Shown here: in pieces, positions 1-7,795 of the stretch
How the letters are laid out: the number at the start of each line of letters is the position of its first letter
Position numbering within the stretch: the first letter of the stretch is position 1
Origin: Kibdelosporangium philippinense
Lineage (GTDB): Bacteria > Actinomycetota > Actinomycetes > Mycobacteriales > Pseudonocardiaceae
Length of the DNA: 64,000 nt
NCBI RefSeq assembly: GCF_021390435.2
Contig: NZ_JAJVCN010000002.1
Location: forward strand, 744,001-808,000
Direction: 5' to 3'
The notes under the pieces: model-generated
What the model was told of the DNA's origin: nothing
The model's database searches: none
Seen by the model: the letters and a program-made list of their open reading frames with translations, nothing else
Position numbers and translations under genes: made by a program

Positions 1-2
1 CT

Positions 3-770
3 GGCGCGCCCGCGATCGTCCTGCTGCACGGCTGGGCCCAGTCCAGCGCCGCCTGGTCGGCTCAGCTGGCCGACTCGACGCTGACGTCGAAGTATCGCCT
101 TGCCGCCCCTGACCTGCGTGGACACGGATATTCGGACGTCGCCGACCCGGACGGCGGCTATTCGGACCCGGAAGCGTGGGCCGACGATGTCGCCGCCGTG
201 ATCGACCTGGTCGGCAAGCCGGTCGTGCTGGTCGGCTGGTCCTACGGCGGCGCCGTGATCACCGACTACCTGCGGTCGTTCGGCGACCAGGACCTGGCCG
301 GGCTGGTGTTCGCCTCAGCGGCCGTCGAGGTCGGCCGCGACCGGCCAGGCGCCGGACCAGGCACGGCGATGCGTGCGGTGGTGCCGTACGTGAACCTCGA
401 AGACCTCGACATGGCCGCTCGGGGTTTCACCGAGTTCGTGCGGGGCATGTCTGAAACACACCTGCCTGGTGAGGTGAGCCAGCGAATCGTCGGCGACGCC
501 CTGCGGGTGCCATGGGAGGTCCGGCGAGCCATGTTCCGGCGGGATTTCGACAGCTCAGCGGTACTGCAGCTGGTTACTGTGCCGACCTTGGTCGCGCACG
601 GTCAGTTGGACGCGGTAGTCAATCCCGCTGTGGCGGAGTACACAGTCGGGAAGATTCCAGGGGCCGAACTGCGTTGGTTTTCCAAGACCGGGCATATGCC
701 CTTCGCCGAACGGACCGAGGAGTTCGACGGGATGTTGCTGGAGTTCGCCGACCGAGTCATGGGGGCATGA
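3..770 (+). CDS. Alpha/beta-fold hydrolase, 5' end outside window
   Basis: The reading frame is open from the first bases, so the start lies upstream. The visible part begins with a strand and an LLHGW oxyanion-type motif. The nucleophile elbow GWSYGG has its serine codon at 240-242, and the catalytic histidine is in KTGHMPF (codon 693-695). These are the hallmarks of alpha/beta hydrolases of the haloperoxidase/esterase type; the substrate cannot be told. The end is a TGA only 3 nt before the GTG of mshA, so the two genes are probably co-transcribed. The protein is cytoplasmic as far as can be seen, with no signal peptide or membrane segment in the visible part. Confidence 0.85.
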   Translation, partial: GAPAIVLLHGWAQSSAAWSAQLADSTLTSKYRLAAPDLRGHGYSDVADPDGGYSDPEAWADDVAAVIDLVGKPVVLVGWSYGGAVITDYLRSFGDQDLAGLVFASAAVEVGRDRPGAGPGTAMRAVVPYVNLEDLDMAARGFTEFVRGMSETHLPGEVSQRIVGDALRVPWEVRRAMFRRDFDSSAVLQLVTVPTLVAHGQLDAVVNPAVAEYTVGKIPGAELRWFSKTGHMPFAERTEEFDGMLLEFADRVMGA

Positions 771-773
771 AGA

Positions 774-2048
774 GTGACTCGTTGGCTTCGGCCACCACGC
801 CGCGTGGCGCTGCTGTCGGTGCACACGTCACCGCTCGAGCAGCCTGGGACGGGCGACGCGGGTGGAATGAACGTGTACATCGCCCAGACCGCGACCCGGA
901 TGGCCGAGCGTGGGATCGAAGTCGAGGTCTTCACCCGGGCTACCTCGTCCGAGTTACCCCCGGTGGCGGAATTGGCGCCAGGGGTCTTGGTCCGGCACGT
1001 GCACGCTGGCCCGTACGAGCCGCTCGACCGCAGCGAACTACCCGCGCAGTTGTGCGCCTTCACCGCGGGTGTCTTGCAGACCGAGGCGAACAACGAACCT
1101 GGCTTCTACGACCTCGTGCACTCGCATTACTGGCTGTCCGGCCAGGTCGGCTGGCTGGCACGGGACCGCTGGGGAGTCCCGCTCGTGCACACCGCGCACA
1201 CCTTGGCGCGCGTGAAGAACGCCGCGCTTGCCGAGGGCGACACTCCTGAGCCGCGGACGCGTGAGATCGGTGAGCAGCAAGTCGTCGACCAGGCCGACAG
1301 CCTGGTGGCCAACACCGAGATGGAAGCAAACGACCTGATCTGCCAGTACGACGCCGACCCGGCCAAGGTCAGCACGGTCTCGCCCGGCGTCGACCTGCGG
1401 CAGTTCACGCCCGGCTCGCAGCGCGACGCCCGGGCCGCGTTGGGCCTCCCACGCGATGCCACGATTTTCGCTTTTGTCGGGCGGATTCAGCCGTTGAAGG
1501 CGCCGGATGTGCTGTTGCACGCGGCCGCCGAACTGCTGGCGCAGTGCCGGGTCGACCGGTCGAAGCTGGTCGTCCTGATCGTCGGTGGCCCTTCGGGGAC
1601 TGGTCTTGAGCAGCCGCGCGCGTTGCAGGATTTGGCTGTACGGCTGGGAATTGAGGACTTGGTCCGGTTCATGCCACCCTTGCCAGGGCCCGCGCTTGCG
1701 AAGGTCTACCGTGCCGCGGACGCGATCGCGGTGCCTAGTCATAACGAGTCGTTCGGGCTCGTTGCCATCGAGGCTCAGGCCTGCGGCACGCCGGTCGTCG
1801 CGACCGATGTGGGCGGCTTGCGGGTCGCGGTGAACGACGGCGTTTCCGGACTGCTCGTGCCGGGGCATTCGTCGGTTGATTGGGCGCACGCATTGGCTCG
1901 ATCCGCGGAGTCGCGCGAGAAGTTGTCTGTTGGCGCGCGTAATCACGCCAGGGCTTTCTCGTGGGACCACACCACCGATGAGCTGATCGGTGCGTACATG
2001 CAGGCTGCGGTAACGTTCCGTAAGGAGCGTTCGGAGGTGGCGTCGTGA
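774..2048 (+). CDS. mshA: D-inositol-3-phosphate glycosyltransferase MshA
   Basis: First enzyme of mycothiol synthesis: it transfers GlcNAc from UDP-GlcNAc to 1L-myo-inositol-1-phosphate. The 424-residue product is a GT-B fold GT4 enzyme. It shows the N-terminal glycine-rich GGMN motif (about residues 30-33), the VHSHYWLSG segment, the central VGRIQPLKAPD sugar-nucleotide loop and the C-terminal donor-binding E-x7-E region (NESFGLVAIEAQACGTPVV). Length and motifs match actinobacterial MshA. The start is GTG at 774, giving MTRWLRPPRRVALLS. The stop overlaps the next GTG start (GTGA), so translation of the YbjN-like gene is probably coupled. Mycothiol is the main low-molecular-weight thiol of actinobacteria, so this gene alone places the window in that phylum. 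Confidence 0.96.
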   Translation: MTRWLRPPRRVALLSVHTSPLEQPGTGDAGGMNVYIAQTATRMAERGIEVEVFTRATSSELPPVAELAPGVLVRHVHAGPYEPLDRSELPAQLCAFTAGVLQTEANNEPGFYDLVHSHYWLSGQVGWLARDRWGVPLVHTAHTLARVKNAALAEGDTPEPRTREIGEQQVVDQADSLVANTEMEANDLICQYDADPAKVSTVSPGVDLRQFTPGSQRDARAALGLPRDATIFAFVGRIQPLKAPDVLLHAAAELLAQCRVDRSKLVVLIVGGPSGTGLEQPRALQDLAVRLGIEDLVRFMPPLPGPALAKVYRAADAIAVPSHNESFGLVAIEAQACGTPVVATDVGGLRVAVNDGVSGLLVPGHSSVDWAHALARSAESREKLSVGARNHARAFSWDHTTDELIGAYMQAAVTFRKERSEVAS

Positions 2049-2524
2049 CCGATGTGGACGAAGTGATCAGGTCCACTTTGGACGATCGGGAGATCGCCTA
2101 CGGCCGGCCGGAGCCGGGCAAGTTCTTCGTGACCCTGCCGGGAACCAAGAAGCTGCAGACTAACTGCTGGCTCATTGTCGGCGACCACGCGCTTGTGGTC
2201 GAGGCGTTCGTCTGCCGCCGCCCGGACGAGGCGCACGAAGAGGTCTACCGGTTCCTGTTGCGCCGCAACGCGAAGCTGTACGGCGTGCACTACACGATCG
2301 ACAGCGTCGGCGACATTTACCTGCTGGGCAGGATCGGCCTGCACGCGATCACGCCGGACGAGCTTGACCGCCTGCTCGGCCAGGTCCTCGAAGCCGCCGA
2401 CGGCGACTTCAACGTGCTGCTGGAGATCGGCTTCGCCACGTCGATCAAACGCGAGTGGGAGTGGCGCACCTCGCGCGGCGAGTCGCTGGCCAACCTCAAG
2501 GCCTTCGAGCATCTCAAGGACTGA
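2045..2524 (+). CDS. YbjN domain protein (type III secretion chaperone-like fold)
   Basis: A 159-residue soluble protein of the YbjN family, which shares the fold of type III secretion chaperones; its biochemical role is not established. It starts with GTG overlapping the mshA stop codon. As I recall, mycobacteria carry the same mshA - ybjN-like - gpm order (Rv0486-Rv0487-Rv0489), so the pairing with mshA is old. There is no signal peptide or membrane segment. The product has an N-terminal helix (VDEVIRSTLDD), a beta-sheet region including TNCWLIVGDHALVVEAFV, and a C-terminal helical part. A GCCGTGAAGG hairpin follows four bases after the stop and may end the transcript. Confidence 0.85.
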   Translation: MTDVDEVIRSTLDDREIAYGRPEPGKFFVTLPGTKKLQTNCWLIVGDHALVVEAFVCRRPDEAHEEVYRFLLRRNAKLYGVHYTIDSVGDIYLLGRIGLHAITPDELDRLLGQVLEAADGDFNVLLEIGFATSIKREWEWRTSRGESLANLKAFEHLKD

Positions 2525-2527
2525 TTT

Positions 2528-2550
2528 GCCGTGAAGGTCACCTTCGCGGC
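2528..2550. repeat. Hairpin repeat, GCCGTGAAGG family, copy 1
   Basis: GCCGTGAAGG, a 3-nt loop (TCA), then CCTTCGCGGC: a 10-bp stem with one G-T wobble. It lies directly after the stop of the YbjN-like gene. There is no T-tract, so it is either a terminator of the kind common in high-GC actinobacteria or an interspersed repeat. Confidence 0.75.
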
Positions 2551-2755
2551 GTTAGACGCGCGAGGGCCTCCCTTGGCGCGTTGGATGCCAATGCCAGGAA
2601 TTTAAGGTTCGGAGTTCGATCGAGACTGTAGGCGGGCGCGGGCGGTTGACCTGCGATGATCTGTGGCTGGCGTGGGTGGGACTGGCCGCTCGGGCGAGGG
2701 GTGTGGGCATTGCGTGACGTTCAGGGGTGTGAGGGCCGAGTTGGGTGCGTTGAAC

Positions 2756-2778
2756 GCCGTGAAGGTGGCCTTCACGGC
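2756..2778. repeat. Hairpin repeat, GCCGTGAAGG family, copy 2
   Basis: GCCGTGAAGG, loop TGG, then CCTTCACGGC: a perfect 10-bp stem. It shares its left arm exactly with the copy at 2528 and sits in the same intergenic gap about 230 bp away. Confidence 0.8.
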
Positions 2779-3003
2779 ATTGTGTTCCGTGGTAGGTGGG
2801 GCTGGTGTGGCATGTGTGACTGATGAGGCGATCTTTTGTCCTTAGTGGACCTTGAGGTGCTCGGAAGCGGGCAGCCCCGCGGACTTGGTCCAGTTCCTGG
2901 CATTGAAATGTTCCCCTCGCGATCGGTTTCTGTGACCAATGGGTGTCTGAGTCGTAATCCGTTCCGGACAACGACTCTCTGGCCCGCTTCCGTCTGAAGG
3001 TGC

Positions 3004-3873
3004 ATGAGCAGACGAAAGAGTGGCTTATTCATCTCGGTCGCCGGGGCGGCTCTGCTTCTGGGGTTGAGCGCGTGTTCCAGCAGTGGTGACTTCGGTGAGG
3101 CAACCTCGGGCAACGCGGCCGTGCCGGACAAAGCGAACCCTGCGGGCGGTGGCGGTGTCGCCAAGGAGGCGGCTCCTGCGCAGCCGCCAGCGTCGGTCCA
3201 GGAACGCCAGCTCGTGCAGACCGCGCGCGTTGAGATGGCCGTTGACGTGATCTTCGACGCGGTCAGCGGCGCCCGTGCCATCGCTACGACGAACGGCGGA
3301 TTCACCGGGCAGGAGGAATCCCGCCTGGACAGGGCGTCCATCACGCTGCGTATCCCGGTCGACAAGTTCGACCCGGCACTGCGACAGCTCGACGAGCTCG
3401 GCGACATCACCCTGCAGCACAAGCAGGCCGAGGACGTCACCGAACAGGTCGTCGACCTTGACTCAAGGCTGCGCACGCAGCGCGAAAGCGTCGCGCGAAT
3501 CCAGGCACTGCTGGCGAAGGCGACGAGTGTCAGCGAGATCGCGCAGATCGAAAGCGAGCTCACCCGTCGGCAGAGCGACCTGGAATCGTTGCAGGGCAGG
3601 CGGGACGCGCTCGGGAGTAAGGCCGCACTGTCCACAGTGACCGTTCAGTTCGCGCTCAAGAGCGCGCCGCCGGCGCCGGTCAAAGCCAGCGGCGGGTTCT
3701 TCGAAGGGCTGACTGACGGGTGGGGCGCGTTCGGTGAGTTCTTCACGGTGACCACGCGTGTCCTCGGCGCGATGCTGCCTTTCCTCGCGCTGTTCGGCAT
3801 ACCAGCCGGTCTGTGGTTCTACTTCCGACGTAAGCGTAGGAAAGTCACGCCGCCGGTCACGGAAAGTGTTTGA
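3004..3873 (+). CDS. DUF4349 domain lipoprotein
   Basis: A 289-residue membrane-anchored protein of unknown function. The N-terminus is a lipoprotein signal: basic MSRRK, a hydrophobic stretch and the lipobox LSAC, with the cysteine at about residue 24. A low-complexity linker rich in Gly, Ala and Pro follows. The DUF4349 region (about residues 65-225) includes a long coiled coil around VVDLDSRLRTQRESVARIQALL and SELTRRQSDLESLQGRRDAL. The C-terminus has one membrane helix (about 245-270) followed by a basic tail (RRKRRK). The protein would therefore be held by a lipid and a helix at the outer face of the membrane. It is a single gene with gaps on both sides. Confidence 0.85.
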   Translation: MSRRKSGLFISVAGAALLLGLSACSSSGDFGEATSGNAAVPDKANPAGGGGVAKEAAPAQPPASVQERQLVQTARVEMAVDVIFDAVSGARAIATTNGGFTGQEESRLDRASITLRIPVDKFDPALRQLDELGDITLQHKQAEDVTEQVVDLDSRLRTQRESVARIQALLAKATSVSEIAQIESELTRRQSDLESLQGRRDALGSKAALSTVTVQFALKSAPPAPVKASGGFFEGLTDGWGAFGEFFTVTTRVLGAMLPFLALFGIPAGLWFYFRRKRRKVTPPVTESV

Positions 3874-4277
3874 ACTCAAGGCGTTTCCCACATACGTTTC
3901 ACAGGACGGCCCGAGCGAGGGGGAGTCGCGTTCTCGAGCCGCCCTGTGACACAGGTCCCGCACCGTACGCATGGGGCGGGGGGCACCCCAGCGTCCCCAG
4001 CGGGGTGCGGCTCGACAGGGGAGACGAGCCGCGGTCTGCTTCTGCCGGCCGGGGAGTGCGTGGGAGCCGGTCGGTGGAAGCTTTGTCAACTTGGCAGAGT
4101 CATGCGATGACTTCAAGCCTGCCGCTTAACCCATTCGGGTTTTAACCCGCAAAACGAGTCACAGTTCTATTTCGGACTCTCGAAGCTGGTCAACTGGCTG
4201 TGGGCGGGTGCGCCGAAAGGCCTTGCCGACGCGCACCTGTTCGGGTGAAACCCAGCCGATCTGGCAGGCTCTGCGGT
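3874..4277. other. Gene-free stretch upstream of gpmA with two hairpins
   Basis: 404 bases. The first hairpin pairs CACAGGACGGC (3900-3910) with GCCGCCCTGTG (3938-3948), 10 of 11 pairs matched. It starts 26 bases after the lipoprotein stop and is a plausible terminator. The second pairs GCACCCC (3983-3989) with GGGGTGC (4002-4008). The remaining about 260 bases should hold the gpmA promoter; I see no clear operator or riboswitch. Confidence 0.6.
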
Positions 4278-5018
4278 ATGTCAGTCGGAACCCTGGTGTT
4301 GCTCCGCCACGGCGAGAGCGTGTGGAACGCACAGAACCTGTTCACCGGTTGGGTGGACGTCCCCCTGTCCGAGAAGGGCGTGAAGGAAGCCGAGCGAGGC
4401 GGGCAGTTGCTGCGCGACGCGGGCATCCTGCCCGACATCGTGCACACCTCGTTGCTGCGGCGGGCGATCTCGACCGCGAACATCGCGCTCGACGGGGCCG
4501 ACCGCCACTGGATCCCGGTCCGCCGAGACTGGCGACTCAACGAGCGCCACTACGGAGCGTTGCAGGGAAAGAACAAGAAGCAGACCCTGGACGAATACGG
4601 CGAGGAGCAGTTCATGCTCTGGCGCCGCAGCTACGACACCCCGCCGCCGGAGATCGAGCTCGGCACGGAGTTCAGCCAGGACGCTGACCCCCGGTATGCC
4701 GACATCGAGGTGCCTCGCACGGAGTGCCTGAAGGATGTCGTTGCCCGGTTCCTGCCTTACTGGGAGTCGGCTGTGGTGCCTGACCTGCGTGCGGGCAAGA
4801 CCGTGTTGCTGGCCGCGCACGGCAACTCGCTGCGCGCCCTGGTCAAGCACCTGGATGGGGTTTCGGATGAGGCCATCGCCGGTCTGAACATTCCGACCGG
4901 TATTCCGCTGCGCTACGACCTGGACGACGCGTTGCAGCCGACCAACCCCGGCGGCACGTACCTCGACCCGGACGCCGCGGCCGACGCGATCAAGGCCGTC
5001 GCCAACCAGGGCCGCTAA
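4278..5018 (+). CDS. gpmA: 2,3-bisphosphoglycerate-dependent phosphoglycerate mutase
   Basis: Glycolytic and gluconeogenic enzyme interconverting 3- and 2-phosphoglycerate in the cytoplasm. The 246-residue product has the phosphohistidine motif LRHGES near the N-terminus, the NERHYGALQG substrate loop, the acid segment ECLKDVVARFLPYW and the second histidine in AAHGNSLRALVKHLDG. This is the complete dPGM signature at the usual length. I place the start at ATG 4278 (MSVGTLVLLRHGES) because family members begin there; the frame is open for another 26 codons upstream. It precedes senX3-regX3, the same neighbourhood as gpm1 in M. tuberculosis, but here a LuxR-type gene on the opposite strand intervenes. 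Confidence 0.96.
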   Translation: MSVGTLVLLRHGESVWNAQNLFTGWVDVPLSEKGVKEAERGGQLLRDAGILPDIVHTSLLRRAISTANIALDGADRHWIPVRRDWRLNERHYGALQGKNKKQTLDEYGEEQFMLWRRSYDTPPPEIELGTEFSQDADPRYADIEVPRTECLKDVVARFLPYWESAVVPDLRAGKTVLLAAHGNSLRALVKHLDGVSDEAIAGLNIPTGIPLRYDLDDALQPTNPGGTYLDPDAAADAIKAVANQGR

Positions 5019-5033
5019 AAACCCAGGTCAGAC

Positions 5034-5080
5034 CTCGTGAGTGTTTTCGCCGGTTCTAACCGGCCGAAAACACTCACGAG
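5034..5080. repeat. CTCGTGAGTG hairpin, copy 1 (between convergent genes)
   Basis: A 16-bp perfect outer stem: CTCGTGAGTGTTTTCG (5034-5049) pairs with its complement at 5065-5080. An inner hairpin CCGGTT-CT-AACCGG occupies 5050-5063. It lies between the gpmA stop and the stop of the converging LuxR-type gene, so a bidirectional terminator is the simplest role. Related structures occur at 18994 and 39217. Confidence 0.85.
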
Positions 5081-5092
5081 GGGGCGCTGTGG

Positions 5093-5704
5093 CTAGAGCA
5101 GGCCCAGGTCCCGAGCCCGGACTCCGGCTTGGAAGCGGGAGGTGGCGCCAAGTGTGGTCATCAGGGAGTCGACGCGGCGCCGGTAAGTCCGTAAGGAAAT
5201 CCCCATCGCCTTGGCGGCCCTGGTGTCCGAAGCCCCGGAAGCCAGCAGCTCGAGGATCCGCGGCGCGACCTCCCACAGCTCCCCATGGGCAAGCTCATAC
5301 TCCGACAAGCTCTTTGACTGGCTCCAGATCGTGTTGAACAGCGTCAGCACGCCCTGAACAACGCCGGGAATCCACACGACGGTGAACGTCCGGTCACTCC
5401 CGGCAAGGATCGCGACCCGCCGGTCAACGATGATCGTCTCGTTCAGATCAGCCGTCGTGATCCGCACCTGCGCCCCGGTCGTCGCGACATGCCGGGCGTG
5501 CTGCGCGCTCGTCGGGTCGAGCAGCACCCCCGGGCGGTAGAGCTTGCGGATCTTTCCCTGCGTCGGGGGCTGATTGTGCGATGCCCAGGTCCGCACATCG
5601 CTCGCCGCGAACGTGACTTCCCGAGCTTTGTCGAAGAGGTGCCACGTGCGCTCGTACAGCTCGCGGTGCCCGCGTAGCACGACGACTCCAGCACGTGTTT
5701 CCAT
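5093..5704 (-). CDS. LuxR-type HTH transcriptional regulator
   Basis: 203 residues. The C-terminal 60 residues form a helix-turn-helix of the LuxR/NarL type: ILELLASGASDTRAAKAMGIS followed by LRTYRRRVDSLMTTLGATSR. The N-terminal 130 residues resemble the effector part seen in TrmB/LuxR-like actinobacterial regulators (start METRAGVVVLRGHRELYERT) but lack a recognisable receiver domain, so this is not a standard response regulator. The ligand is unknown. It is divergent from senX3 with a 176-bp shared upstream region and could act there; that is inference. The gene ends face to face with gpmA across the hairpin at 5034-5080. Confidence 0.8.
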   Translation of the reverse strand: METRAGVVVLRGHRELYERTWHLFDKAREVTFAASDVRTWASHNQPPTQGKIRKLYRPGVLLDPTSAQHARHVATTGAQVRITTADLNETIIVDRRVAILAGSDRTFTVVWIPGVVQGVLTLFNTIWSQSKSLSEYELAHGELWEVAPRILELLASGASDTRAAKAMGISLRTYRRRVDSLMTTLGATSRFQAGVRARDLGLL

Positions 5705-5880
5705 GAGGCTTCTGAGTCTTGTCTCGCCAACCCCGGTACGTCAACGGCCGGTCTTTTGGACACGATTGAGTGAACTGGGATTGACCTACGGGCGAACTTC
5801 GTGCCATTCGGTGTCGCGGGGATCACGGAAGGGCTTGTCGGACTAGTACAACTAGCCCCTCACCTGCTTACCATTCGGCT

Positions 5881-7059
5881 GTGACCGCTGCGGCCTACCT
5901 GGCCTTGTCGATCTGCGTGCTGCTGATCGGCGGCATCGTCGGTTACTTCGTCGGACGGGCTCGCAGCCGCAACACGGTGCGCAAGCCGACCGGTCCGACA
6001 GTGGCCGATCTGATCCAACGCCTCGTCCTCGACTCCCGGAACGGCATCGCCGTCGTCAACCCGTTCGGGGGTGTCGTCCTCTACAACTCCCGCGCCGCTG
6101 AGCTCGGCGTGGTGAGCAACAACAGATTGGACGACCGGGCGCGCAAAGCCGCCGAGGGCGTCGCCGAGACGGGCGAAGCCGTCGACATCGACCTCACTCC
6201 GGTGGAAAGCCGGGGCCGGCAGCCGGACGCGGTGCGCGCGGAGATCCGGCCGCTTGTCGACGGGTTCACCGTCGTGGACGCGGCCGACGAGTCCGAGGCC
6301 GTGCGGCTGGAGGCGACCCGGCGCGACTTCGTCGCCAACGTCAGCCACGAGCTCAAGACGCCGGTCGGTGCGATGGCGCTGCTCGCCGAGGCCGTGCTGG
6401 ACGCCGCCGACGACGTCGAGCAGGTCCGCCGGTTCGGCAGCAAGATCCTGCGCGAGGCGACCAGGCTCGGCTCGCTGGTCACCGAGCTGATCGCGCTGTC
6501 CAGGCTGACCGGCGCGGAGAAGCTGCCCGAGCTGAACTCGGTCGACGTCGACGCGGTCATCCGGGAAGCCCTCGGCCGCGCCACTCTCACCCTGGAGTCG
6601 AGCGGTGTGGAGATCGCCACCGACGAACCCAGCGGCCTGCTCGTGGACGGCGACCGCATGCTGCTGGTCACCGCGCTGAGCAACCTGCTGGAGAACGCGG
6701 TCGCGTACTCATCGCCCGGCAGCCCCGTATCGATCAGCCGGCGCATGCACGACGGGTATGTCGAGATCGCCGTGACCGACCGTGGCATCGGCATCGCCGA
6801 CGAGCACCAGCAGCGCGTCTTCGAACGGTTCTACCGGGTCGACAAAGCGCGCTCGCGGGTCACCGGCGGTACCGGCCTTGGCCTGGCGATCGTCAAACAC
6901 GTCGCCGCCAACCACGGCGGCGAGGTCAAGCTGTGGAGCAAACCGGGTACGGGCTCCACGTTCACCCTCCGGATCCCGGCACGACGGGTCAACGGAGACA
7001 AGGTCCTCGCGCGCATACCCGCGCCGGGTGCGGAAATCGAAACTGGAGGAGCGCTGTGA
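5881..7059 (+). CDS. senX3: Sensor histidine kinase SenX3 (phosphate sensing)
   Basis: Membrane sensor kinase of the SenX3-RegX3 system, which in mycobacteria controls the response to phosphate starvation. The 392-residue protein has one N-terminal membrane helix (about residues 3-25) and a PAS-like region (about 40-135). The dimerisation domain has the phosphorylated histidine in NVSHELKTP (His156), and the HATPase_c domain shows the N-box LLENAVAYSSPG, DRGIGIADEHQQRVFERFYR and GTGLGLAIVKHV. Start is GTG 5881. The stop overlaps the regX3 GTG (GTGA) and a GGAGG precedes it, so the two are one operon. Confidence 0.94.
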   Translation: MTAAAYLALSICVLLIGGIVGYFVGRARSRNTVRKPTGPTVADLIQRLVLDSRNGIAVVNPFGGVVLYNSRAAELGVVSNNRLDDRARKAAEGVAETGEAVDIDLTPVESRGRQPDAVRAEIRPLVDGFTVVDAADESEAVRLEATRRDFVANVSHELKTPVGAMALLAEAVLDAADDVEQVRRFGSKILREATRLGSLVTELIALSRLTGAEKLPELNSVDVDAVIREALGRATLTLESSGVEIATDEPSGLLVDGDRMLLVTALSNLLENAVAYSSPGSPVSISRRMHDGYVEIAVTDRGIGIADEHQQRVFERFYRVDKARSRVTGGTGLGLAIVKHVAANHGGEVKLWSKPGTGSTFTLRIPARRVNGDKVLARIPAPGAEIETGGAL

Positions 7060-7745
7060 CGAGGGTTCTCATTGTCGAGGACGAAGAGTCCTTCGCCGAC
7101 CCGCTTGCCTTTCTGCTGCGCAAGGAGGGCTTCACCGCGGCCGTTGCCGCGACCGGTCAGCAGGCGCTCGAGGAGTTCGACCGCAATGGTGCGGACATCG
7201 TGCTGCTTGACCTGATGCTGCCGGGCATGAGCGGTACTGACGTGTGCAAGGCGCTGCGCCAGCGCTCGGCCGTCCCGGTGATCATGGTGACCGCTCGGGA
7301 CAGCGAGATCGACAAGGTCGTCGGCCTGGAACTGGGCGCGGACGACTACGTCACCAAGCCGTATTCGTCACGTGAGCTGATCGCGCGCGTGCGCGCCGTG
7401 CTGCGGCGTGGCGGCGAGGGCGGCCCCGAAGGCGAGTTGCTGCCGCAGGTGCTCGCGGCCGGCCCGGTCCGGATGGACGTCGAACGGCACGTCGTGACCG
7501 TTGACGGCATCGAGGTGTCGTTGCCGCTCAAGGAGTTCGACCTGCTCGAGTACCTGCTGCGCAACGTCGGCCGGGTGCTCACGCGTGGCCAGCTGATCGA
7601 CCGGGTCTGGGGCGCCGACTACGTCGGTGACACCAAGACGCTGGACGTGCACGTCAAGCGGCTGCGCTCGAAGATCGAACCGGACCCGTCGTCCCCACGC
7701 CACCTCGTGACCGTGCGTGGCCTGGGGTACAAATTCGAGTCCTGA
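7056..7745 (+). CDS. regX3: Response regulator RegX3 (OmpR family)
   Basis: 229-residue partner of SenX3. The receiver domain carries the acidic pair in VEDEE, the phosphate acceptor Asp52 (LLDLMLPGMSG) and the conserved Lys101 (DDYVTKPYSSREL). The C-terminal winged helix (about residues 130-229) ends in RLRSKIEPD and TVRGLGYKFE, typical of OmpR/PhoB regulators. I chose GTG 7056 because it overlaps the senX3 stop and has AACTGGAGGAG upstream at good spacing; the open frame further upstream reads through senX3. By analogy it binds phosphate-regulon promoters. I did not find a convincing binding box in the senX3 upstream region. Confidence 0.94.
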   Translation: MTRVLIVEDEESFADPLAFLLRKEGFTAAVAATGQQALEEFDRNGADIVLLDLMLPGMSGTDVCKALRQRSAVPVIMVTARDSEIDKVVGLELGADDYVTKPYSSRELIARVRAVLRRGGEGGPEGELLPQVLAAGPVRMDVERHVVTVDGIEVSLPLKEFDLLEYLLRNVGRVLTRGQLIDRVWGADYVGDTKTLDVHVKRLRSKIEPDPSSPRHLVTVRGLGYKFES

Positions 7746-7795
7746 CGAGCATGTGCCAGGCGGGCCGGTACAACCGCCAGGTAACGTTTCGGTTT

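Larger units (their letters stand above)
2525..3003. other. Gene-free stretch with hairpin repeats
   Basis: 479 bases without a credible gene. It holds two related hairpins (2528-2550 and 2756-2778) and a 12-bp exact inverted repeat, CAATGCCAGGAA at 2589-2600 against TTCCTGGCATTG at 2894-2905. The short open frames here are translations of the repeats and have no family features. The promoter of the downstream lipoprotein gene must lie in the last 150 bases, but I see no convincing -35/-10 pair. Confidence 0.7.

Noticed and set aside
2663..2845. A 60-codon open frame in the 2.5-3.0 kb gap
   Set aside because: It translates the GCCGTGAAGG hairpin repeat and has no ribosome site or conserved feature.
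5705..5880. A Pho-box for RegX3 between the LuxR-type gene and senX3
   Set aside because: I could not find the GTTCACC-type direct repeat at the right spacing; ACTAGTACAACTAG near 5841 is a weak palindrome without known meaning.
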